A stretch of 64,000 nt of DNA from Parerythrobacter_A sp963761775 (GCA_963761775.1 CAVXIF010000002.1:62001-126000), one strand, 5' to 3'. Shown: positions 9,538 to 17,517, counted from the first letter of the stretch. Made by a program: numbers and translations. The notes: generated from the sequence alone by a model not told the origin.

Positions 9538-9950
9538 GGCTGCGCCACCGGCAGCACCGGCCCGCTGCTTTCCAGCTGCACGGTATAGTTGCGCTCGCCG
9601 TTGAAATCGCCCGCATAATCCAGCCGCTGCACCAGGAAGCGTCCGCGCATCTTCGCGCCATCCTCGAAGCTCAGCTCATAGGCATCGAGCGTGCCTGCCA
9701 GCGCATGGCCGCGCACGGCATCTTCCGCCTCGCTGCCCAGGAAGATGCCGCTTGCCGATACCGACACCGAGCGTGTGCCCGCGCCCGACAGCAATTCGCG
9801 CCAGCCGCCGCTGTCCTTGTGCGTGACGACCACGGTGTCGCCATTGATGCTCATCTGCGTCGTGCGCAGACCCGCGACGGTGCGGTAGGCAGGCGGGATT
9901 GCACCATCGCCGATCTTGAGAAGGAAGGCAGCGCCCGATTGTGCAGTCAT
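9534..9950 (-). CDS. GTA major tail tube protein (gp9-like)
   Basis: 138 residues from ATG 9950 (MTAQSGAAFLLKIGDGA), preceded by AGGAGC. The body is the all-beta phage major tail (TP901-1-type) fold: TTQMSINGDTVVVTHKDSGGWRELL followed by a C-terminus rich in alternating hydrophobic residues (GDFNGERNYTVQLESSGPV). In RcGTA the homologue forms the tail tube hexamers. A spacer of about 230 bases full of repeats separates it from gp8. Confidence 0.87.
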   Translation of the reverse strand: MTAQSGAAFLLKIGDGAIPPAYRTVAGLRTTQMSINGDTVVVTHKDSGGWRELLSGAGTRSVSVSASGIFLGSEAEDAVRGHALAGTLDAYELSFEDGAKMRGRFLVQRLDYAGDFNGERNYTVQLESSGPVLPVAQP

Positions 9951-10059
9951 AGTTTGTGCTCCTGTGAAGTTTTGTTTTCTCTCGCGGCCTGTGCGGCCTC
10001 CGAGGGGGCGGCGCATAAGCGCCGGCGGCCGCTTGGCCTTGCGGCCCAAGAATGGGGGC

Positions 10060-10187
10060 CGGGTTCCTGGTCAAAGATTGGTGTGACACGCCTCTTGGTC
10101 GCGGCAGCCAGAACGCGACCGCGTGACGCCCGGTAGGGCGCGCTCCCGCAGGCAGGCCGAAGGCCGAACAGCCGCGAGGGACCTCAA
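10060..10187. repeat. GTA-spacer repeat, family H copy 1 (gp8/gp9 spacer)
   Basis: Contains GGTCGCGGCAGCCAGAACGC, then GTGACGCCC..GGGCGCGC..GCAGGCAGGCCGAAGGCCGA and CAGCCGCGAGGGA. The same ordered blocks recur at 11453-11580 and 11586-11671, and the first block recurs in the opposite orientation near 11320-11365. The rest of the 9951-10060 spacer is GC-rich hairpin-forming sequence (GCGCATAAGCGCC) with no recognisable gene. Confidence 0.7.
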
Positions 10188-10581
10188 ACGCCGTGAGAGA
10201 AGGAAACCCCCGCACCCGGTATTCCAGCAGCGTGGCGCGGGTGTTTTTCGCGCGGCGTTCGGTTCGGCCGCGCAGGTAGCGGATCGAGGCAATGTCGATG
10301 TCCGGCGGCGAAGGCAGCGTCTCGACGCGGGCGCGGATGGCGTCCACCAGCGCCGCGTCGCCTGCCGGATTGTCGCCGCGCGTCGTCAGCTCCAGCGCAA
10401 TGCGAACCTCGTGTCCGGTGCGGTCCTTCGTGCTCCAGTCGGTGCTGGCGCTTGCCGCGATGCCGAGCCACGGGATGCTGGCCGCAACCGGGCTTTCCTC
10501 GGCAATCGCGTTCAGCGTGTCTAGCGGCGCGGGGCCGGTGCGCAGATGCGCGATCAGCGCGGCGCGCAGGGCGTGTTCCAT
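10184..10581 (-). CDS. GTA gp8-like tail completion protein (DUF3168), 3' end runs into a repeat
   Basis: Starts ATG 10581 (MEHALRAALIAHLRTGPAPL) behind AAAGGATAG. The region PWLGIAASASTDWSTKDRTG and LLEYRVR is typical of DUF3168, the tail-terminator/connector family. The family normally ends a few residues after LLEYR; here the frame instead runs into repeat family H with no stop until 9676. A stop at 10184 exists in another frame. The repeat may have landed in the last codons of the gene, or there is an indel here; the given end is a best estimate of about 131 residues. Confidence 0.72.
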
Positions 10582-10586
10582 ATCGC

Positions 10587-10736
10587 CTATCCTTTGGTAA
10601 AATCGGGCCAGAGCCAGGTCGCATCGCGCCACCGCTCCGGCTCTCGTGTGCGACGACGCTGATGGACTTGCGCAAGCTGCGCGCCACGCTGCACCAGTCG
10701 TGCGAATGGCACACCGCCTATACGGGCGCCGATCAT
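10587..10736 (-). CDS. Small ORF in the gp7 (head-closure) slot, 49 residues
   Basis: ATG at 10736 overlaps the gp6 stop (ATGA) and the TAG at 10587 lies 5 bases before the gp8 ATG. It begins MIGARIGGVPFARLVQRGAQ and is rich in Arg, Gln and Trp (net basic), ending WLWPDFTKG. The position is that of gp7, the phage head-closure/adaptor protein of about 110 residues in RcGTA, but the protein is half that size and I see no clear head-closure motif. The junctions on both sides argue it is translated. Function unknown; a reduced gp7 is one possibility. Confidence 0.6.
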   Translation of the reverse strand: MIGARIGGVPFARLVQRGAQLAQVHQRRRTREPERWRDATWLWPDFTKG

Positions 10737-11275
10737 GCGATCCGCATCCGCCGCCACGGGCGCCACAACGCGCTGACCGCGCTAGGCAAGCGGCCCAGCG
10801 TATCGCCGTCGCGTTCGCGATAAAGATGTGCCGCCAGCCGCACGACACCGTGGCGCAGGCCTTCGGGCAGGCTGGTCCAGGCAGGGGCCAGCCCGGCGAC
10901 GAAGCGCACCGCGATACGCTGTTGCGTCGCGCCGGTAACGCGGACCGAGCCGGTTCCGTCCGCCGCCAGTTCTATCTGGTAGGCGTCGATCGGCAAGGTA
11001 TGGCGGGTGCCATCCGCCGCTACGCTTTCCACACTGGTAATCGCACCGATGGGCCGGGTGCCCAGCACATGCCAGACACGCGCCGCCGGGCGGATTTCCT
11101 CGCAGGTCTGGACCAGCGGCATGGTGCCGGTGAAGGCTTCGGCGGCGTCCAGCGCGCTGGCGAGCAGGCCGGTCAGCAGCGCGTCCTCCGCATCGCGGGT
11201 AAGGGCGAGCCATCCCTTCAGTTCGTCCAGCGCGGCTCCGCCAAGCTCGGCAGGCACGACGATCGTTCGCGTCAT
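10733..11275 (-). CDS. GTA head-tail connector protein (gp6-like)
   Basis: 180 residues from ATG 11275 (MTRTIVVPAELGGAALDELK). The helical N-terminus (LALTRDAEDALLTGLLASALDAAEAFTG) and the beta segments RPIGAITSVESVAADGTRHTLP, then GLRHGVVRLAAHLYRER, are those of the phage gp6/HK97-type head-tail connector family (phiE125 gp8 family). It would form the ring under the portal. The upstream reading frame is open to 11671 but consists of translated repeat, so the ATG behind AAAGGAAAC is preferred. Confidence 0.85.
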   Translation of the reverse strand: MTRTIVVPAELGGAALDELKGWLALTRDAEDALLTGLLASALDAAEAFTGTMPLVQTCEEIRPAARVWHVLGTRPIGAITSVESVAADGTRHTLPIDAYQIELAADGTGSVRVTGATQQRIAVRFVAGLAPAWTSLPEGLRHGVVRLAAHLYRERDGDTLGRLPSAVSALWRPWRRMRIA

Positions 11276-11287
11276 GGTGTTTCCTTT

Positions 11288-11671
11288 TGTTCGCACCCCA
11301 TCCGGGGCGCGGTGTTCGGCCAACGGGCCGACGCGCAGTCGCGCTCTGGCTGCCGCGACCAAGACTGGTTTTTGGGGGTGCGATGTGTTGTGCGCCGTCC
11401 TCCCCAGCAGGCTGGGGAGGAAAGGATGCCGCGACCAGAACCGAGCCCGATCCTGGTCGCGGCAGCCAGAGCGCGGAATCGCAACGAAGTGGAGATGGCC
11501 AAAGGCCACCATTTGCGTGACGCCCGTCAGGGCGCCCTCTCGGAGGCAAGCCGCAGGCCGACCAGCCGCTAGGGAAAGCCAAAGCCGCGGCAGCCAGAGC
11601 GCGACTGCGCGACGCCCGTGAGGGCGCGCCCCCGCAGGCAGGCCGAAGGCCGACCAGCCGCGAGGGAACAC
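11288..11671. repeat. GTA-spacer repeat cluster, family H copies 2-4 (capsid/gp6 spacer)
   Basis: A 400-base gap between capsid and gp6 filled by at least three copies of the same blocks. 11453-11580 and 11586-11671 are in direct orientation (GCGGCAGCCAGAGCGCG, GACGCCCGT..GGGCGC, GCAGGC..GGCCGAC, CAGCCGC.AGGGAA); 11320-11365 is inverted (AGTCGCGCTCTGGCTGCCGC). No gene is supported: the frames open through it are compositional. Confidence 0.75.
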
Positions 11672-11677
11672 ATCGCC

Positions 11678-12862
11678 CTACTCCTCGATTTTCAGCAGCT
11701 TGATCGCATTGGCATCCAGCACGCCGCCGCCCACGCGCTTGGTGGCGTAGAAGTGGACGAAGGGCTTGTTGGTGAACGGATCGCGCAGGATCTGCGTGGC
11801 GCTGCGTTCCGCGATCAGATAGCCGTGGCGGAAATTGCCGAAGGCGATGGGGAATGCGCCCGCGCCGATATCGGGCATGTCTTCCGCCTCGATAACCGGA
11901 TAGCCGAGCAGTCGGTCCGGCTGGCCCAGCGTCAGGCCGGGCTGCCACAGAAATGCGCCGTCGGTCGTCTTCAGCTTGCGTACGGTGGCCAGCGTGCCCG
12001 AATTCATCACGAAACTGGCCCCCTGCCGATGCCCTGCCTTCATCGTGTGGACCAGATCGATCAGCCGCGCTTCGGGTTCGCCATCGAAGCCGCTCGCGTC
12101 GCCCGAACCGATATATTGCAGCGCGCCGAACGCCCGGTCGCCGTCGAAATCTTCGGAGACGGGCGCATTGAGGAAGCCGGTCGGCTGGTCGATACCGCTG
12201 CCATTGACGAAGGCGGCCCCTTCGGCACGGGCGAACTCCATCGCGATCTCGCTGGCGAGCCAGCTTTCCAGGTCGAATGCCGCATCGTCCAGCATGGCCT
12301 GGCTGGCGGCGGGGTTGGCATAGAGCTCGCCGGTGGCCGGCGCGACCTCGTGGAAATCGGGCGTGGCGGTTTCAGGGCGGCTGGCGGTTTCCGAAACCCA
12401 GCCGCTGGCGACGCCGCCGGTGGTGACGAGCTTGCGATAATCCGCGCTGCCCGTCTGCACGACTTGCGCGATGGCGCGGATCGGGCTGATTTCCACCAGC
12501 GCGCGAGCGATCATCGCGTCGATTTCGCGCGGCACGGCATAGCCGCCTTCGGACGGAGTGCGTCCACTGATCGACTTGATCTCGGCTGAATTGCCGCGTC
12601 GCAGATAGCCGTCGACGAAGCCCTTCACTTCGGCGGAAGCGGCACCGGTGTCGCCCGAAAGCGCGGGCCGCACGACGTTGCGATTGGCGGCCTGCGCGAC
12701 CCGGTCCAGCCGGGTCTTCACTGCATCGACATCGCCGCGCAATTCCTTGACGTCGGCCTCGGTCTTGTCCTGCCGCGCGACGATATCGAAGCTGGCATCG
12801 AGTTGCGCGTCGCCGGTGTCGGCGGGGGCGATGACGGCGGTGGTGGGAGTCTGCATTTCCAT
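11678..12862 (-). CDS. GTA HK97-fold major capsid protein (gp5-like)
   Basis: 394 residues, intact. Residues 1-70 are a charged helical scaffold (delta) region (KTEADVKELRGDVDAVKTRLDRV) presumably removed by the upstream-encoded protease. From about residue 95 the HK97 fold follows: SEGGYAVPREIDAMI, EISPIRAIAQVVQ, GWVSETASRPET, then the long spine helix and P-domain (GSGIDQPTGFLNAP, FVMNSGTLATVRKL, LLGYPVIEAEDMPDI, SATQILRDPFTNKPFVHFYATKRVGGG). It is the most diagnostic structural gene of the cluster and shows no frame break. Confidence 0.95.
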   Translation of the reverse strand: MEMQTPTTAVIAPADTGDAQLDASFDIVARQDKTEADVKELRGDVDAVKTRLDRVAQAANRNVVRPALSGDTGAASAEVKGFVDGYLRRGNSAEIKSISGRTPSEGGYAVPREIDAMIARALVEISPIRAIAQVVQTGSADYRKLVTTGGVASGWVSETASRPETATPDFHEVAPATGELYANPAASQAMLDDAAFDLESWLASEIAMEFARAEGAAFVNGSGIDQPTGFLNAPVSEDFDGDRAFGALQYIGSGDASGFDGEPEARLIDLVHTMKAGHRQGASFVMNSGTLATVRKLKTTDGAFLWQPGLTLGQPDRLLGYPVIEAEDMPDIGAGAFPIAFGNFRHGYLIAERSATQILRDPFTNKPFVHFYATKRVGGGVLDANAIKLLKIEE

Positions 12863-12959
12863 GGGTAGTTCCTTCGTTGGTGGTTCGGGGTGGTTGGTGG
12901 GCGTGCGAAAGGGTGCCCCGCCGGGAGGGCGGTGCGTGGGTTGAAATTGTCGGAGTTTT

Positions 12960-13137
12960 GTTTCTCGCAGAGACGCGGAGGAAAAAGAGACGGAGAGAAG
13001 AAGAGAAAGGCCGCGCCGCAGGCCCTAATTCTTCAACGGTCAAGTCTTTCGTAAACGGCACGATTATGGAAGGCGGCTTCGCCGCAGGCACGATACCTCT
13101 GCGTCCCCCTTCCCTCAGCGTTCTCTGCGAGAAACCC
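12960..13137. repeat. Inverted-repeat element, family A copy 2 (capsid/protease spacer)
   Basis: The left end TTTCTCGCAGAGACGCGGAG and the right end CTCTGCGAGAAACCC are complementary. The core includes GCGCCGCAGGCCCTAATTCT and GGAAGGCGGCTTCGCCGCAGG, which recur almost unchanged in copy 3 at 15190-15365. Together with the family F hairpin next to it this fills the 405-base gap between capsid and protease; no gene is seen there. Confidence 0.78.
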
Positions 13138-13158
13138 TTTTTGCTCGCTAACGCTCGG

Positions 13159-13238
13159 TGCTGTTCCGCTCCCCCTCCCGACCACCCGATTAGTATAATT
13201 CTGTGGGTGGTCGGGAGGGGGAGCGGGACGGAACAGCA
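13159..13238. repeat. GC-hairpin repeat with TA-rich loop, family F copy 1
   Basis: A long near-perfect palindrome. The arm TGCTGTTCC..GCTCCCCCTCCC plus GACCACCC is complementary to GGGTGGTCGGGAGGGGGAGC..GGAACAGCA, around a loop GATTAGTATAATTCTGT. The same structure, including the TATA-like loop, occurs at 41779-41863 and 49534-49618, with a half copy near 47877-47905. Confidence 0.82.
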
Positions 13239-13267
13239 AGCGTAGGACGGATGTCCGCAAGCGCACT

Positions 13268-13657
13268 CTACAAAAGCATATGCACCCGCGCCTCGTGTTG
13301 CAGCGGATGCGTGACAACGCTGATCTCCAGCAGTTCGACTTCCTCCAGCACACGGCCCGTTTCGGCATGGTGCCAGCGGCGTGCGCGGTAGCCGAAGCTG
13401 AGGCCGCTGATGGTGCGCTGCGCCAGCATGGTGCCCGCACGGCCCGCCGCGTTGTCGATGGTAGCAATCACGCGAAGGCCGCGCGCATCTTCGCTGGCGC
13501 GTTCCACCGTGCCGATCCGCTGTTCCGGGCGGTGCTGCCAGAACAGCGGCAGCGGCGTGCGCGCCTCGTTAAGCGAGCGGCGGAACGCGCCGGGGCGGAT
13601 GGTGTCGCGCGCCCCGTCGCGCCGGTCGAACAGCGCGGCATATCCGGCCAGTTTCAT
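13268..13657 (-). CDS. GTA HK97 prohead protease (gp4-like)
   Basis: 129 residues from ATG 13657 (MKLAGYAALFDRRDGARDTI), overlapping the upstream gene by ATGA. Contains the U35-type protease signatures: N-terminal GYAALFD, LWQH-like motif PLFWQHRPEQRIG (putative catalytic His), and the GLSFGYRARRWHHAETGRVLEEVELLEISVVTHP segment with the catalytic Ser in GLSFGY. The family usually has 130-200 residues, so this is at the short end. It would trim the capsid scaffold during head maturation. Confidence 0.88.
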   Translation of the reverse strand: MKLAGYAALFDRRDGARDTIRPGAFRRSLNEARTPLPLFWQHRPEQRIGTVERASEDARGLRVIATIDNAAGRAGTMLAQRTISGLSFGYRARRWHHAETGRVLEEVELLEISVVTHPLQHEARVHMLL

Positions 13658-13962
13658 CGCAACAGTCCCGGAACGCCGAGGCGGATGGCGATGCCGACCA
13701 GCAGCAGCGCGAAGACGCCGCGCGCCAGCCATTCGATCGCGGCTTTCCACGCGCTGGCCTTGGCATCGCGCCAGGCACCCAGCAGTTCGCGCAATTCATC
13801 GATATCGCCCTGCGCATCGTCGTCGGCCAGGCGAAGTCGCTTCAGCGCGCGGTTCGCGCCGACTTCGCTCGATTCCTCGACGATGGCGCGCAGCGTCACC
13901 AGCTCGCCGCCTTCCGCCGTCGCCTGTGCCAGCAAGCGGGCGAGCATGTCTTCGCGAGTCAT
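13654..13962 (-). CDS. DUF6127-type GTA accessory membrane protein
   Basis: 102 residues from ATG 13962 (MTREDMLARLLAQATAEGGE). Residues 1-75 are helical and charged (LRAIVEESSEVGANRALKRL, DIDELRELLGAWRDAKASAW). Residues about 80-100 form one transmembrane helix (WLARGVFALLLVGIAIRLG). It occupies the gp3.5 position between portal and protease, overlapping both by ATGA, which matches the small DUF6127 protein in sphingomonad GTA clusters. Function not established. Confidence 0.75.
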   Translation of the reverse strand: MTREDMLARLLAQATAEGGELVTLRAIVEESSEVGANRALKRLRLADDDAQGDIDELRELLGAWRDAKASAWKAAIEWLARGVFALLLVGIAIRLGVPGLLR

Positions 13963-15137
13963 TGCACAGTCTCCTTCGTCGCGCGCGCCGGTCGCGGGGC
14001 AAGCCCCAGCATTGCGCGTTTCTCCGTATCGGTTAGAAAGTCCGCCGCCGTGACCTGCGACCACAGCCGCTCGCGGTCCTCGGACAGGGCAGGCACATGG
14101 TCGAGATCGACGGCCAGCTTCGCGTCCGGGAACCACGGTGCCAGCCCTTGCGACAGGCCGCGCAGGATCTTGTCCGCCAGCGGCAGCAGCGTCAGCCGCC
14201 ACAGCGCGCGGTTCGCTTCGCGATAGTTGGAATAGGTGTTGTCGCCGGGGATGCCGAGCAGCATCGGCGGCACCCCGAACGCCAGCGCGATGTCGCGCGC
14301 CGCCGCCGATTTCAGCGTGGCGAAGTCCATGTCGGCAGGCGACAGCGCCATGCTTTGCCAGGCCAGCCCGCCTTCCAGCAGCATGGGGCGCCCGGCATTG
14401 GCCTGCCCCTGATACGCGCTGGTCAGCTCCGTTTTCAGCCGGTCGTATTGTTCGGTGCTGAGGCCCTCGCTATCACCTGATTGGTACACCAACGCCCCTG
14501 ATGGCCGCGCCGCATTGGCCAGCAGCGCGCGGTTCCATTCCGACGCGGCATTGTGGATCGCGACGGCGGTGTCGGCGGCCTGCAACGCGCCCGCGCCATA
14601 GTGGTCGTCGCCCGGGTGGAAGCTGCGGATATGCAGCACGTTGGGCCACCCCGCCTCGTCTTCCAGCGGCAGGGTGACTGTCTGCGCGCCCAGCCGGTAT
14701 TCGAAGGCGACCGGCCAGCCGTCCGCGCCCGCTTTCACGGTGATGCGTTCGGGGCGAAGCGCGAACAGTTCGACCGGAACACCCGCGCCGTCCTTCATCA
14801 CCTGCACATAGGCATTGCCGTGCAGCAGCAGGTGGCTGGCGATGGTCTCGACCAGCGATTGCCCCGCGCTGGTTGTGCCCAGCAGCGTGGACAGCTCGGG
14901 TGCGGGCGCATCCAGCGGGGCGGCCCCGCACCCTTCGGACACGATTCGCACCGCCCGTTGCGCCACCGGATTGGCAAGGAAGCCTTCGCGGATGGCGCGG
15001 TTGTACTCGAAGGGACGCACGGCGCTGTCCTGCGCGGCAAACGCGGTTTCCCACGGGGAAACGAAGCTGCGGCTGACAGGCACACGGGGTTGCCCGCCAC
15101 CCTTGAAGGCAGCGGTCAGGGAGGTGAGAAGGGACAT
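13959..15137 (-). CDS. GTA portal protein (gp3-like)
   Basis: 392 residues from ATG 15137 behind AAAGGAC. The HK97-type portal features are all present: N-terminal AIREGFLANPVAQRAVRIV, GNAYVQVMKDGAGVPVELFALRPERI, VLHIRSFHPGDDHYGAGALQAADTAV, and the DNA-proximal helix plus ALAFGVPPMLLGIPGDNTYSNYREANRALW motif (about 295-330). It makes the dodecameric channel through which DNA enters the head. Intact. Confidence 0.93.
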   Translation of the reverse strand: MSLLTSLTAAFKGGGQPRVPVSRSFVSPWETAFAAQDSAVRPFEYNRAIREGFLANPVAQRAVRIVSEGCGAAPLDAPAPELSTLLGTTSAGQSLVETIASHLLLHGNAYVQVMKDGAGVPVELFALRPERITVKAGADGWPVAFEYRLGAQTVTLPLEDEAGWPNVLHIRSFHPGDDHYGAGALQAADTAVAIHNAASEWNRALLANAARPSGALVYQSGDSEGLSTEQYDRLKTELTSAYQGQANAGRPMLLEGGLAWQSMALSPADMDFATLKSAAARDIALAFGVPPMLLGIPGDNTYSNYREANRALWRLTLLPLADKILRGLSQGLAPWFPDAKLAVDLDHVPALSEDRERLWSQVTAADFLTDTEKRAMLGLAPRPARATKETVQ

Positions 15138-15189
15138 GGACGGTCCTTTGGTTTTGGATGTATGGTGGTTTGCGAAGGCTTCGGGAAAA

Positions 15190-15365
15190 AGGGGGTTCGC
15201 GCAGAGGACGCAGAGGAAAGGAGAACGCAAAGTGGAATAGTCGGCGCCGCAGGCCCTCATTCTGTAACGTGTCAGGCTATATCGAAGCCATGTTATGGAA
15301 AGCGGCTGCGCCGCAGGTGTGACATCTCATCGGCTCATTTCCTCTGCGCTCTCTGCGCGAACCAT
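15190..15365. repeat. Inverted-repeat element, family A copy 3 (portal/terminase spacer)
   Basis: The left end GGTTCGCGCAGAGGACGCAG and right end CTGCGCTCTCTGCGCGAACC are complementary. The core shares GCGCCGCAGGCCCTCATTCT and GGAAAGCGGCTGCGCCGCAGG with copy 2. It occupies nearly the whole gap between terminase and portal. Confidence 0.78.
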
Positions 15366-15374
15366 TTTCTTTCT

Positions 15375-16727
15375 CTATAAACCCCGAATACGTGGCTGCC
15401 GGTCGGGCTTCAGCATAAGTTCGCTCAACGCCCAGACCAGCGCATCGGCGCGGTCGGGCGAGCCTCCCGGGCCTTCGTAGCGGCCGCCGGCCATCAGGCC
15501 GCAGAGCTGGTCTTCCAGCGCGCCGAACATGCCGCAATGGCGCACCCGGCCCGTTTCGTAGAGCGCGGCGACGGGTTCGGCGCGGGCGACCTTGCCACGA
15601 TGCGCGTGGACCAGCCTGACCGGCAGCGAGAGCTGGGCTGCGTGCAGTACGCTTTGCACCAGCGCACCACCCTGGTTTGCCTCGGCAACGACCCGGTCCG
15701 CCTGCCATTCGCGTGCCGTCGCCGCCACGCGGCGCGCCCAGGCGTCGGGCGTGGCGCGTTCCACGGTGCAGTCGGCCAGCACGCGCCCGATATCGTCCTC
15801 GCCCAGCGCCACCACCACGATACCGCAGGCATCGCCGGTGGCGGAAACGGAAGGATCGACCCCGACCACGATGCGTTTGTGCGGCGCGGAGGGCGCGCCT
15901 TCGCGGTACCGTTCCAGCACATCGCGCCGCCACAGCGCGCCTTCCCTGTCGGCAAGCAATTCGCCGTCCAGCTCCTGCCGCCCCAGCCGTGTTCCGTCAT
16001 AGAGGCGGCGCATCGCGGCGATGAAGGTGGGCGGCAGGATGTCGGCATTGTCCTGCGTGGTGCCGCGTGTCACCACGGTGCCTTCTTCGGTGAGAATACG
16101 CTTCAGCAAAGGCACTGCGCGCGGCGTGGTGGTGGCGACGGTGCGGGGATCGTCGCCCAGCCGCAGGCCCAGCATGAGATTGTCCCACGCTGCCTCGGCG
16201 CGCCCGTTTGCACTGTCCCATTTGGCGATTTCGTCGGCCCAGGCGTGGCTGTGCTGCGGCCCGCGCAGCGAATCGGGTTCGCTGGCGCCGTACAGCATCG
16301 CGCTGGCACCGCCGGGCCAGTTCAGGCGGCGGTTGGAGGGTTCGTAATCGGGCCGGGTCTGCGGCGGGGAGATGGCAAGAATGCCGCTTTCCCCCTCCAC
16401 CATCACCCGCCGCGCATCGCCCAGCGTATCGGCAACCAGAGCAATGCTGGCACGCGGGTTCGATTCCGCGATGCTGCGAACCCATTCGGCACCGGCGCGG
16501 GTCTTGCCGAACCCGCGTCCGGCCATGATGGTCCACACGTGCCAGTTGCCTTCCGGCGCAGTCTGCGCGCCATGCGCCCACACGGGCCAACGGGAGCGCA
16601 GCAGCGCCTGCTCGTTCTGCGTAAGCTCGGCGAGCGCCCTGGCACGCTCTGCGTGAGTCAGCCCGATCAGCTCGCCCTTGGCCCCGATCGCAGCCTCGAG
16701 CGGATCGTCATATTCAGGAAGAGCCAT
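15375..16727 (-). CDS. GTA terminase large subunit (gp2-like)
   Basis: 450 residues from ATG 16727 (MALPEYDDPLEAAIG); the start overlaps gp1 by 14 bases. The ATPase has Walker A GRGFGKTRAG (about 70-79) and Walker B region HAWADEIAKW (about 161-170). The RNase H-like nuclease starts at VVGVDPSVSATGDAC (Asp291) and includes DRVVAEANQGG and the C-terminal DRADALVWALSEL. It packages DNA into the head, in GTAs host DNA by headful. Intact with all key acidic residues visible. Confidence 0.94.
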   Translation of the reverse strand: MALPEYDDPLEAAIGAKGELIGLTHAERARALAELTQNEQALLRSRWPVWAHGAQTAPEGNWHVWTIMAGRGFGKTRAGAEWVRSIAESNPRASIALVADTLGDARRVMVEGESGILAISPPQTRPDYEPSNRRLNWPGGASAMLYGASEPDSLRGPQHSHAWADEIAKWDSANGRAEAAWDNLMLGLRLGDDPRTVATTTPRAVPLLKRILTEEGTVVTRGTTQDNADILPPTFIAAMRRLYDGTRLGRQELDGELLADREGALWRRDVLERYREGAPSAPHKRIVVGVDPSVSATGDACGIVVVALGEDDIGRVLADCTVERATPDAWARRVAATAREWQADRVVAEANQGGALVQSVLHAAQLSLPVRLVHAHRGKVARAEPVAALYETGRVRHCGMFGALEDQLCGLMAGGRYEGPGGSPDRADALVWALSELMLKPDRQPRIRGL

Positions 16728-17433
16728 CGCGGGTTCCTTCTTCCGGTTCGGGTGCGCTTGCAGGTTCGGGTGCAATCATCGGCTTGCCCGCTTTCAGCCG
16801 GGCATCGCGCAAACGCCCGATGAATCGGTCGATGGAGGCGTAGGTCTCGGCCGGGCTGGACGCGCCGCGAAAGGCCCGCTCGCGCGCCACGGTTTCGCGA
16901 TGCGCCGCCAGCAGGCGCAGACCCGCCGCCACGTCCAGCTTCCGTTCCGGCGCGGGATCGCGAAGATAGCCCAGCAATTCCAGCTCCAGATTGTCGTAGC
17001 CCTCCGCCAGCGCGGCGAGCCATTCCTTTGCGAAGCCGGGATCGTTGCGCCGTTCGGCATAAACGGTACGAACGGGAATATGCGCCGCCCGCGCTGCCGC
17101 GGCCACGTTGGACAGTTCGGCAAGATGGTCGATGAACGGCTTGCGCCAAGGGCCGACGCGGCTTTCCTGTATGTCGTCCTGGCCGGCTGCGCGTTTCTTG
17201 TGCAGCGCCTTTTTCGGCAAGGTTTTCGGTGCAGCGGCCTTCGCCTCGTCCCATTGCGCGGCGAAATCGGCATGTCGGGCGCGGAACCGGAACACGTTGG
17301 AGTTGCAAGTGCCCGCCTCGTCAGCCGCGCGCTTTACGGGTTGCCCGTCCGCCAGCAGAGCAAAGAAACGTTTCTCCCACGGACGCGGCGTGCGGTGTTT
17401 TGCGTGTGATGGGTTTGTTGGTCGTGCGACCAT
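16714..17433 (-). CDS. GTA small terminase-like protein (gp1-like)
   Basis: 239 residues from ATG 17433, site GGGAGGACG. Two helix-turn-helix-like segments can be seen: one at about 20-60 (WEKRFFALLADGQPVKRAADEAG, NVFRFRARHADF) and one at about 95-135 (WRKPFIDHLAELSNVAAAARAAH, PVRTVYAERRNDPGF). This matches the duplicated DNA-binding arrangement of GTA/phage small terminases. The C-terminal part (IDRFIGRLRDARLKAGKP) is helical. First gene of the operon, just downstream of the promoter-leader. Confidence 0.82.
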   Translation of the reverse strand: MVARPTNPSHAKHRTPRPWEKRFFALLADGQPVKRAADEAGTCNSNVFRFRARHADFAAQWDEAKAAAPKTLPKKALHKKRAAGQDDIQESRVGPWRKPFIDHLAELSNVAAAARAAHIPVRTVYAERRNDPGFAKEWLAALAEGYDNLELELLGYLRDPAPERKLDVAAGLRLLAAHRETVARERAFRGASSPAETYASIDRFIGRLRDARLKAGKPMIAPEPASAPEPEEGTRDGSS

Positions 17434-17482
17434 GATGACGTCCTCCCGTGGTCAGGCGAATGGCTGCGATGTCGCAGGACAC

Positions 17483-17517
17483 AAAAAAGGCGGCGCCTCC
17501 GTATGGAAGCAGCCGCC
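17483..17517 (-). terminator. Terminator-like hairpin in the GTA leader
   Basis: Read on the minus strand: stem GGCGGC / GCCGCC (17489-17517) with further internal pairing, followed by TTTTTT (17483-17488). It lies between the promoter and gp1, about 50 bases before the gp1 ATG. A second strong hairpin (GGCCC CGA GGGCC, about 17528-17540) lies just upstream. It could end a roughly 70-base leader RNA, i.e. an attenuator or a small RNA. Confidence 0.7.

Noticed and set aside
10733..11671. 312-codon version of gp6 starting at 11671
   Set aside because: The first 130 codons are translated repeat family H; the ATG at 11275 with its ribosome site begins the conserved protein.
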